A DNA stretch of 64,000 nt from Chrysopilus asiliformis (Eukaryota > Arthropoda > Insecta > Diptera > Rhagionidae), in the NCBI GenBank assembly GCA_964034945.1, contig OZ035963.1, forward strand, positions 49,851,532 to 49,915,531, given 5' to 3'. Positions 13,001-25,000 of this stretch are shown here, piece after piece (position 1 is the first letter of the stretch; the number at the start of each line of letters is the position of its first letter). A program made the position numbers and the translations under genes. The notes under the pieces are model-generated. The model was given only the letters and a program-made list of their open reading frames with translations. It was not told the origin of the DNA and did not search any database.

Positions 13001-16000
13001 GATATAGCAGGACGGTTCGTGGCAAATTTCATACTTGGTACAATGACCACCGAGGAAGAAATTCGAGAAGTTTTTTTATTGAACTCTGAGGTGCTGGACG
13101 CCACAAATTCAACTACTGTAGCCCGTTTTTTTGATGATTCATTCAAGCTCTTAGCTCCGGAAGTTACCGCTGCTGCGCCCTATATGGTGAAGGCGGCGAA
13201 GGGTATCCAAATGCTGTATCCCAAAATGTTACACCTCACATGCATTGCTCATGGCCTGCACAGAGTTTCGGAAACAGTACGGGCGGGATTTCCGGATGTA
13301 GATCGCCTAATAGCTAATGGTAAAAAAATCTTCCTGAAGGCTCCGGGAAGGATCCAAAAATTCAAAGAGATTGCGCCTGGTGTGCCTCTACCTCCTCAGC
13401 CTATCATTACTCGGTGGGGCACATGGCTCGACGCAGTTTGCTATTATTGTGAATATTTTGATCAATTTAAAAAGGTTGTCCAAAGTTTAAATTCCGATGA
13501 TGCTGCGTCAATTCAAATTTGTTCAGAATTGCTTTGCATGGAGCAAATTCGACTCGACTTAGCTTTCATAAACAGCAATTTCAGCTTTTTATCGAAGACC
13601 ATTACAAAGCTGGAAACAAAATGTATAAAACTAACAGAGGCCTTTGATATACTCGATAACGCGGAACATAAAATAAACAGTACCATAGGACAAAATGCAT
13701 GTCAAATAAAGTTAAAGTTTGCGCAGTGCATGGCAAAAAATCGAAGCCTCCCGATTCTTAAAAAAATCAGTATGATCTTAAAAGGGGAAAGAAATATTGG
13801 TCTGCCTCAAGAATTTAAATTGAGTTCATTGGAAATAGCTTGTTTTAAATTTGCTCCAATAACTTCCTCAGACGTTGAGAGATCCTTTTCGTCATATAAG
13901 TCCATCTTAAGGGACAATCGGCTTAGTTTCGATTTTAAAAATATTAAAAAACTGGTTGTGATACATTGCAATAATTAGCTATATATATTTATAGGCTACA
14001 TATTTTTTTTTTGGCTTTGAAAAGGCTGTATTTTTTTATGAAGGACAGTTTGTGAATTTTTTAATAAATGTTAAAAGAAATAAATTTGTGTTTTACTAAT
14101 TTTAACCCAGATTATCCCGTAGACTACATGTATATGAACATTTTTTTTCCAATTTTCCTAAAATTCAACGGTTGGTTTAAAAAATGAACGTTCAACAACG
14201 AAAGGGGATCGAAATTCGATGCTTCCTATCAGAAATTTTTCCAGTTCCTTGTTGTTTTCAATCAAAATTAAATTTTATTCAATTGTGGCCGTGAGCCCAC
14301 CGGAGTTTGCTGAGTTTTAAGTTGAGTGTATTGAATCTTAAGCCCGAAATTATTCAAATCAAAATATTAAAATATTATAGTGGTCGAGATAATTAAAATA
14401 AATAGTTGAACAAAAGGTCAAAATAGTTCAACAAAAAAAAATAGTTCAACAAATGCTTTTAAATATATTTTATTTCACATAGAAGTGAGATAAAGCAAAT
14501 TTTAACAAGTTCCGTTCACTAATTTGGGTGAAATATACTATATTGCGGATTTTGAATGATTTTTAAGTGCATATTTAAGTGCATATTTTGCCATTTTTAG
14601 TGCATATTATATGCGCATATTTCGCCTTTTTTAGTGCATATTTTTGGCAGCCCTAGTAATAACTTACTGGGATTCACGCAGCACGTGAAAATTTCGTGGC
14701 CACCATTTGCCGAGCGCGTTTTTATCCACGTGTAAAATATTGCCCATGATGAAGATTTCAAAGATTGTATGTACCGGCACGTGGATGTCTAGGTGGTTGT
14801 AGTACTCGTAGTGCGTCTCGCATCCTGTGGCCAGGATTCAATTTGGATCGATTTTGTTATTATAGCCATCGAATGATTTAATGGACCTGTCACGATTCTA
14901 AACTGACTTAATACAATTTCCACCAATTTTCCCCATAAGTGATGATACCCGATAGACTCAAATAATATAACAAAACAAATTAGATCCAATGACAAAATTG
15001 TGTATAGATTTAGTTTCATGGTACGCTGCGTTAGGATTTCGAGACCGCAGGTTCTAAAATTAAGAAATATTGAAGCACGTGCTCGAAATTTACCTCAGAT
15101 TTCCTCCATAATCTCTAGATAATTTATTATGTTCAAAAGTTTATGCTGGCATTTTAGAATTCGATTTTGTTAAGCAATTCGCACGAATACGGTACACGTT
15201 TTGTGTCTGCATAATTTTTCGTTGTTGTATTAAAGATAATTTATTTGTTGACATAATAAATCGATGTGACCCAAAAATATTCAGCTTTTGGAATGAATTA
15301 TTTAATTGATCTTTAATTATTGACAAATTTTTTGTTATGTTTTAGGATTTGTACACAGCAAAAAATTTTTGGACTAAATTTTAATCTTTTTGGTATTGTA
15401 TACAGTTCTACACCGAAAAAAGATTAATATTTAATTTCGCGAAAGATTATTTTTTCACAACCTTTCTTTTTATTAAAACGTAATCTAAATAAGCTATTGA
15501 TTCTAATCCTTTTTTTATTAAAAGTACCAGGAAGACCGAGCCATGCTCGGCGACCTCAAAATCCTACTTTTGAGGATTTTTGGGGAAACACTAAATTCAA
15601 ATTATCTTTACAGAGCTTTTCTAGAGTTTTTAAATTCCCGACCTAGAAAGCTAGAACTAAAACTAACGCGCGATAACAAAATTTCATAGAAATCGGTTGA
15701 GTGGTTATTGAGTAATCGCTGTCACCGATTTTTAAAACGTTGTTTTGAGACACCAGGCGAGAGATTTCGACGGGAGGGAAAAGTCAGTTTTGTAGTAGAA
15801 AAATCGAAAGCTCTTAGCCTCCTTAGTAATACTGTAAAGTTTTATTAAGATCGGACCACCCAATTCGAAGATACCAGGCGAGGGGTTTCGACGGGAGGGA
15901 AAAGTCAGTTTTGTAGTGGAAAAATCGAAAGCCCTTAGCCCCGTTAGTAATACTGTAAAGTTTCATTAAGATCGGACCACCCAATTCGAAGATACCAGGC

Positions 16001-19000
16001 GAGGGGTATCGAGGGGAATTTTCTCAGACGTGAGACCTATCTGGATCGGGTTTTTGTCCCCGAAAATCCCTAACCCCCAAGTTTTGTGAAAATCGTTAGG
16101 CGGGTTTTTGAGATCGTTTGTGCAGACAGGCAGACAGACAGACATTCCTCGTATTATATTATAGGATTTAATCCAACCGCATTATTTTTTTAATGCATTT
16201 TCTGATTACTTTGTAAATTAATTTTATTCAAATTTTTTTATTTTTAGTAAAATTTGATTTATTGAAAAAGGGAAGCCTTAAAAAAAACAGTGCTTTTTAA
16301 AAACCTCCTCTTTTTACTACTTTATTTTTGCCTTACATACTCGGATATCAGTCCATTACCGAATTATAACGGAAGAAAAAATTTAAAAAATATTGAAAAA
16401 AAATACAATTTTTTTTTTAAAAATATCGAGTTTTAGAACTGGGATTAAAAGTTAGTACAAAAAACATAACAAAAGCTATAATTGCCAATCTGGCAATTAT
16501 TGAAAACCCGTATGGTGATATGGCATTGCTCGAAGTTTAAGTGAACGGCGAACAGTTGTATCAAAATTCCACTTTGAAGTCAAACTTTCCAATAAGATTT
16601 TTTAAAATTTATTCCTATCGGATTTTGATGTATGGGAGTTTTATGTAGAACCATATCCTAAATAACTTTTGTTCTTGCATTTTTTTTGATAAGATGCACC
16701 GTTTTTGAGATATTCGAAAAAAACGTCTTCGTTCGCATGGAGGTACCCCCCCCCCCCTTGGTGAAAAAATTGATTGGGTACGATTGATTTACAACTTAGT
16801 TTAGTTTTTCAAGAATCTGTCTGTGCGAAATTTCAAATTTCTAGCGCAAATAGTTCAGGAGCCGTCGTATTCAATGGCAGACGGATGAAATTTACCGCCT
16901 GCCGTATTTTTGGAGCCATAAAATGTCTCAGGTTAATTTACGGTCCTCCGACCATGCCCCCCCTCCCATCACTCCCTCCCCTACCTCCTTCGTCTCGCTT
17001 TTTCGCAAATTTTCGAATGGAGCTTAGATCGGCAGACCCGCTAAAAGTGTGGCATATCTTATGGCCAGCCCGTACGATTGACAAAAGCGTTGATTTCTAA
17101 GATTTTGAGGTTATGTTTGCATCAAATATCATTTAACCTTTGAAACCAGGGTTTTGAATTGTACTCTTTCTTTAAAAATCCTTACTAAACCCCAATCACA
17201 TAACTCCAATCTTCACATTTTATAAGAAAGACCATTTCCTTTATACTCTTGTGCAAAGTTTGACAACCTATTAATCAGATCTTGTCCTTTTAAGCCCAAC
17301 GGACACCGACTATGATTTCTGTTAAGAAACCTCAGGTGGAAATGGTTTTGTTCGCGGAGGAAAACATAACCAAACCTCAAAAAAATCAAATTCCCTTTCA
17401 TCATCTAGAAAAAAGAAACCACGGAAAAAATCTGTAATTTCTTTGAGTTTTTCAAGATGAAAATGAACCGATTTCCATGCTCTACCAAGCAGCTTCGTTT
17501 TATTTTTCTACGAAGGGACAACAAAACGACTGTAAGTCGGAAAAAGACGATTTTTTATGTGAAACCAGAAGCGTTTTTGCTGTAAAGTTTTGATATCATT
17601 GTAATGGAAGCAGCCTTATGGCCTCCCGACATTTTGACATACAAAGTTATAGGGATGTGGAAACTTGCTTCAGTTGACTTAATGTCATTTAAATTTTAAT
17701 CAAAAGAAGTCTGATAAAACACAAGAGATAAAACTTAACAACATCTACGCTCCGTAAGGACGAAAACGATGATAAAGAAACCAAATACGAATGCAGGACT
17801 GCGTATATACAAGGACAATGATCCTTACAAAAATGATTACGATAATGATTCTGTTCTAACTTTTATATAAGAAGAAGCAAAGCACAACGAATAACACAAC
17901 CAACCTGTATAGATAAAGGTATGCCCTAGCCCAGGTAGACGATGACAAAAGGATGTCACAAATGAATATGAAAAATATTGGCAAGAATAAACGACGGAAG
18001 TTTTGAAGACACACTAATTCATATTAAAAGCTTTACCTTTCCTTTTGGGTGTGTGTTTTTTTTTTGCAGATTTTCCCCCTCGGCAAATACGTTTAAAAAT
18101 CATGAGGATTTCATCTTTTAACAAATACCCGCATATCATTTGCCCGTATTCTTAAGTGGATCCTTTAATTTCCTCCATCCATTTCGACGTGTTCGGAAAT
18201 TTACGGTTAAATGTGGTAGAAATAATTTATTGTAAGGATTCGGAGGGTTATTTTATTCTGTTTATGGAAGAGAATCTTCTGTGAACATCTCGGGGGAAAT
18301 CTTTTATCAGTTAATTCCGAAAATCACTGGATTTACATTGAGGGGAAACTCTTTTATAAAACAGTCCGTTATCACCACATGAATTTCTTATACTACACAG
18401 GATTTTAAAAAATGCACGTGATAGCCGTAAAATGGCAATGACCGGTGCATGTATGCTGACGAACACAGGATCAAAAAAGCTGAAAAAGGTTAGGAGCGAG
18501 AATCTGTCCCAGATTACGAGCGACAATACCGGAGTTTCTCCCAGATCATTCGATTTAATCTTGAAACCCTGAAAATTTTCAACTACGGCGCAGTTTTTTG
18601 CATTGTTTTTGTCTATAGTGTGTTTTTATTAAAAGAAAATACGCCTGCGGCGCATTTATAAAAATAACCAAAAATGATTTTATCGATTACGAAACGATTG
18701 ACGGTCGTTGAAAAATATATGAGACGAATCTGCGTAAAATTTCAAGTCTCTAGCTCAATCCGTGCGCCTGCAATCCGCGCCACAGACAGACAGACAGACG
18801 GACGGACAGACGGTCGGACAGACGGACGGACAGACGGACAGACGGACGGACAGACAGACGGACAGACGGACGGACAGACGGACGGACAGGCGGACGGACA
18901 GGCGGACGGACAGACGGACAGACAGACGGACAGGCGGACAGACAGACAGACGGACAGGCGGACGGACAGACGGACATGCAAAATTCAATTTTTTTTAGCA

Positions 19001-22000
19001 TTCTAAACACAGTGGTGTAATTCATTTTTGTGTGTGATGACGGAATCTTGGCATTACACTCAGAAAAATGGAGGCTAACTCGAGGACCTACATACGGCGT
19101 AATTGGCCTCGGGCAGGCGCGCGTTCGCCTGCATGTGGGCAAGTAAAACTGAGTTGACCTGTGGTCGGAGAAATTCTGAAATTAAGCCACCAGCAGGTGA
19201 AGTAGGGCATTGGGAGCTGCACGAGTTGACCTTAGATATGTTAACTCTGACCGCTAGCTGGCTTACAGACACCTCTGTAAGGTCAGAGTTAACCTGACAA
19301 AAAGTTGACCTGGACATTTTTCTGAGTGTACAAACGGTGTAACAAATTTAATATACCCTTTGGTTTCACCATACGGCAACGCGATTTTTATCCGCAGGTA
19401 TTTTGTCCGGAAAAAATGGTATTTTGTCCGGGAAAAATAACGAAAAAAGCCTCAATTAAAAATTTGTCATCCCCATTTTTTAAAAGCCAAATCTCAGTTG
19501 AAAACTCATGTATTCAGAATTCTTAATTCCGGGCAAAATTCCATTTTTTATTGAGACTTAACGTCTTTCCGGACAAAATTGCACTTTTTTCGGGATAAAA
19601 GATAAAAGTCCACTTTTGTTTTGAACTTTTTTCCCGAATATTTCAAACGATTTTTTACGGACACAATTCCACTTTTTTTCCGACAAAATGCCTCTGGACC
19701 AAAGTCCCGCCCCATAAAACACCACATTTTTATTGGGATTAAAAGAAAAACATATTTCTGATTACACAGACCGACACTCAATTTGGTGAACTCAATATTA
19801 GTCTGTTTTATGCAATTTGGTGACGCTGATTCCGAATCTTGCAGTAGTTTGGCTGGATCAGATCCTGTTTTTGAGACAAATAGGGTTACACATAAATAGT
19901 ACCCAAGAAACAATTTGTAACCGTGGTTACAAAAAAACCTTCAATTTAGGTTACATTTTGGTTACATTTTAGATGGTTACCGAATAAACACGCCAAAAAC
20001 GGTTATTTTGAAACTAGCTTCTAAATGCGGGTTTCTGAAACGTTTCTGAAAGGTTCTAATATCGAGAGCCCAAAAAATTTGGTTTTGTCTGCCTGTTAAG
20101 AAAAGACTTTTTTCAGTAAAAAAAACTCATTGTGATATTTGAAACGTTTTTCTTTTATGGTGGAGTCATCTCTAATTGGAAAGATATTTTTTTTTTCCAA
20201 TTTCTGTAAGACTTCCTGAATGTTTATAAGATTTTTTTTCTCTCCTTATTTTAACTCAGATACTTTAAGTATCCTTAAAACATCAATTTTTCACTTTTTG
20301 ACAGAAACACGCTAAAGTTATGCGGCTTCCACCGACCTGAATTTTGAAAAAAAAAATAAAAGAATTCTGCAAATTCGATGCAATTTTATACCTGAAACCA
20401 TTCGCATTTTTCTCTACAAATACTTCAGCAAATGAAAAAAGGGGGAAATTTTGTAAATTCAATTTGATCCATTAATAAAACATGAGGAATCGTTTTACCA
20501 TCTGCAGCTCTGGTAAACCCAAATAAATTAAATGAAATTCCTTTTAGTTTGGTCAACAAGAAGCCCTTTAAACATTGACGAGTGTGGTTGAGGTTCATTT
20601 GAAGATGTATTTTTAGAACAATTCGAATTCCTTAGACAAGTGTGGTCGAATGGTATTAATAAAATACTCCTGTTATGAAATTTTAATACTTTTTCCACGA
20701 ATTTTTGATTATTTTTACAACCCATGGAAGTAATACGGATTTATTGAAAATTAGTTTATTATAAGAAAATTGATCCGGAATAATCTTATGAACTGTCTAC
20801 AATAATTTAATTTTCGTAGGAAAAACTTGTCATAACTTTCGCTTCCCTTAATTGACTATTTTTATCGTGTTTCTCAAAAAACAGTGAATACTTCCGGTTG
20901 TATCTATCAATGGTGGATGTTTCCTTATATATTTTAAACCCTTTCGCGGAGAACATTTAAACCCTATTGACAGCAGAAATTCTGCCCCCTCCCCCTCTCC
21001 GCAGTCTAATCCCTTTTCCAAAAATGTCGTAAACCATTGACGGCTCGACAAGTTGTGTGTGAGATATCCGCTCAACTTTTTTTTTTGTTTGAAATATAAT
21101 TTTATGGCATTAATTATGTAATATAACTTCGTTCAAATGTCCGCCGGTGGCACGTATTCGGGAGGTCCAATTTCCCATGACTTTGTCACATAAATCTGGC
21201 TGAATTTGCTGGATGTCGTTCGTTATGTTGGCTTTGAGGGCATCAATTTTTTGCGATTTATTCGCATAGATCTGCGATTTAAGATAGCCCCAAAGGAAGA
21301 AGTCTAAAGGCGTAATATCGCACGTTCACGTCGCCGCCACGCGATATAACCATGCCCTCAAATCGCTCGTGCAGAATGTCCATCGTGGCATGCGCTGTGT
21401 GGCATGTAGCGCCGTCCTGTTGGAACCACATGTTGTCGTTATCCATACGATCCATTTTAAGCCACAGGAAGTTACTTATCATCGATCTGTAGCTCTCGCA
21501 GTGCACGGTTATGGCAATGCCAGTTTCGTTTTAGAAGAAGTACGGACCAATGATTCCGCCAGACCAAAATCCCAAAAGGGATGCATTTGGTGCTGGTGTA
21601 TCGCATCTGGATTGGTATCGGCCCAAATCAGACAATTTTACATGTCCACATGTCCATTCATCCAAAAATGAGCCTCGCCGCAAATGATTTTTTTTGGCGA
21701 TATTTGGGTCAACTTCCAACTAATAAAATTTGATGATTTCAACACGATGTTCAACGCTATAACCTTTCATAATGATTTGCCATACACTACTGAACAATTC
21801 ACAACAAATTTGACAGATGTTGCTTTAACAACATGGCCGCTATAACCTAACAAACTTCTCGCGTTCTTATTGAAAGTCCGTTTACAATGCGAATCGATCC
21901 ACTGACCGAATTGGTGTGACCGAATTTTAATGAGAAATTTTTATAATTATCTACAGTTTAATAAAGTTGACAAGTTTTTTTCATTTTTACAATCCAAAAC

Positions 22001-25000
22001 TAAACTGAATTTACTTCACTAAAACGTTTTCGGACCTTTCGAAATTCATAGATCCAAACCGAAATAGAATAATTTCTCAAGATATAACTTGAAACCACTG
22101 GGAAATGTAATTGTTAACAAGATTTCGTAAAATAAAATGAAACAAGTGACAAAATTCTCCACTCAGCGAGACATAAATTTTCCATGAAGCGTATAAAATC
22201 AACATCAAAACCGAGGCAACTGACATCTTCATAGCCATCCGCACAGAACAAGAGCAATTTTAATAAATCTAACTGAAAATGGTAAATGATTATCAGTTAA
22301 ATATTTCATGTATGCAGATCTCATATGCATACACATAATCCTCATATCATAATGTTTCGGGTTTTCTGACTTTTTGCGTGTTTCTGGGGCAGACACAATG
22401 GCGTCGTCCTCTTCAAAATAACAGACTCCATGTCAAGACAACGACGACAACGCCAACAATCTAAATTCCAAAAATGGATCATACAAACAATACCAACAAC
22501 AACAACAAAAAATAGAGCACCCCACATTGCCGAAAGGAAATTCGCCGAGTATCTCAAAAAAGGGAAAACACTCCACATGGCGTCAACAAACTTTACGCAA
22601 GGAAAATCATCCAGCATTGCTCCGGAATTCTTTCCATCCCGCATCGCATGCCTTACCGTTAGAGAGGGCGATTCCTCGCAGCATGCGATGTGAAAAACCT
22701 GATGTCCTTCGAGGGAGCCGAGCCTGAATCCTTGCTGATAACCACAGGAAACGGAACAAGTTTCAAGGACTTTTCGCCAGAAACCAACAGAAAACCAGCG
22801 GAATTATGAAAATGCAAATGAATGAAATTTCAAAAACAAATTACCTAATTCGCAGTCAGGATACTCGACAGCATACAAAAAAAAACCGGCAAATATCTGC
22901 ACATATCGCAAGCAACTTTACACAAAAAATTACTCTTTGAATTGTCGGATTTTCTTGTTTTTTTTTTTCTTTGGAAATTATTTTAGCCAAGAGAGATATG
23001 AACGAAGTAGGCTAGAACTCCCTACATGATATTTTTTTATAATCAAATCTTTATTTTTTGGTCTTTTGCTTATTTTTCATCTGAAATTGAGTTACACAGG
23101 AATTTTCTGGATAATCATAATGAAAGAACATGGAAAGCAATAAAAACGTCGGATAGAAATATGACGAAACAGACGTTATTTGCAGAAATACTTAAAAAAA
23201 AAATTAATATTCTCATCGACTGGTATTCTTATAACATAAGCAAATAAGAGCAATTGTACCAAGTAAACTTAGCAACTCATATCGTTTTTATACTCGATAT
23301 GATCTTCTATATACAAAATCGTTTAACGTGATTGACTGACTGCCTCATCAACTAGAGACTTGAAAGTTTCACAGTATAGGCCCAACTACGATCGACATAG
23401 GAGCGCATATGTAGCTGCATATGTCATTTCCAGAATAAGAAAGTCAATGCTATTACCCACAATAGACATGTGTCAAAGTGCTGCCACTTTCAAACCTTCG
23501 TTAAGCATGAATAATTCGATACAAATGGAACTGGCATATGTAAATAGTGAACATAACCTAAAATTTTAGTGTGAATTTAATAATATTGTGGCCATATTCA
23601 TTTCCACTTGAGGTAAAATGAAGATTAGCTTTTTTGTGGACAGCTATGTATGTCAACATTCGTTGGGAATTTGACATTTACATATGCGCTCCTATGTCGA
23701 TCGTAGTTGGTCCTTATGTCCCAACCATCACGTAGGCGCTCACTAAGGCGAAGTTTGCTGAAATTTTACCGCTAGGGGGGTAAATGGGGGGTAAAGGGGG
23801 TTTGGGTGTTTTTAAACCGTGATTTTCGCGATGAATCCTGCTCAATAGGAGGCTGAAAAGTTTCACTCGGAGGCTTTTGGGGTCGCTGATCACGAAACCG
23901 GTGTTAGAATTTTAAAATTCGGAACGGGAGGTCCTGAAGGCATTCATTTTTTTTTTCAAAAGTTTTTAAATTATTTTTTTGTTTTTTGGCCGCAAGAAAA
24001 TTTTTCCAAAAAACTTTTACCCGACAACGGCGAGTATGCAAGCTAGTATATCATAAAGGAGTAAACTAGATTTAGTATACCGTTTGTGACGCATCGAACC
24101 AATCATCGGACACAAAAATCAACTACACCAGAGTGTTAGGGATAACAAAAGATTTTGATTTCCCACATGTCCGTCTGTCTGTCTGTCTGTCTGTCCGTCC
24201 CGTCTGTCTGTCTGTCGGTCCGTAAATACCATAACTTTCGAAAGGATTAAGCTACAGACTTTAAATTTCGTAGAGTTACGTTTCTCGTAAATGGCTAGGC
24301 TATGTTCTTGAATGGGAGAAATTGGACCATGCCTTCCCCATCTCCCATACAAACGAAACATTTTTTTACAATTTTCTCGAAAACGGTGAGTCATATTGAA
24401 AAAACATTTTTTTCGAATGTTTAGAGGCTTGTTCTTGGTAGGAAAACTATTTCCGAGACGTTTTCTACCCGGGAAATATTTTTTTTCGAATTTTTAGAGG
24501 CTTTTTCTTCGTAGGAAAATTATTTCCGAGAACTTTTTCACCCAGTAAATATTTTTCTCGAATGTTTAGAGGCTTGTTCTAAGTAGCAAAAATATTTCCG
24601 AGACCTTTTCTACCCGGGAAATATTTTTTTCGAATTTTTAGAAGCTTGTTCTAAGTAAGAAAAATGTTTCCGAGAGCATTTCTACACGGGAAATATTTTT
24701 TCCGAATTTTTAGAGGCTTTCGCATAGTATGAAAAATATTTCCGAGACCTTTTCTACCCGGGAAATATTTTTTCGAATTTTTAGAGGCTTGTTCTAAGTA
24801 GGAAAAATGTTTCCGAGAGCATTTCTACACGAGAAATATTTTTTCCGAATTTCTAGAGGCTTTCTTATAGTATGAAAAATATTTCCGAGAGCATTTCTAC
24901 ACGGGAAATATTTTTCCGAATTTCTAGAGGCTTTCTCATAGCACGAAAAATATTTCCGAGACCTTTACTACCCGGGAAATATTTTTTTCGAATTTTTAAA

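Larger units (their letters stand above)
11030..14655 (+). mobile_element. complete hAT transposon, possibly autonomous
   Basis: The ends TAGGGCTGCCAAAAATATGC are perfect inverses over 21 bases, bordered by identical 8-base duplications GTAATAAC (11022-11029 and 14656-14663). An 8-bp duplication, short TIRs and a hAT transposase together identify a hAT element. Both subterminal regions are packed with TGCATAT motifs (11040-11225 and 14565-14640), the usual arrangement of hAT transposase binding sites. The perfect ends, perfect duplication and uninterrupted ORF suggest a recent insertion into the dpr20 intron. Confidence 0.93.

Noticed and set aside
22342..22727. Overlapping ~100-codon frames on both strands
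   Set aside because: No motif, no codon pattern, no splice context.
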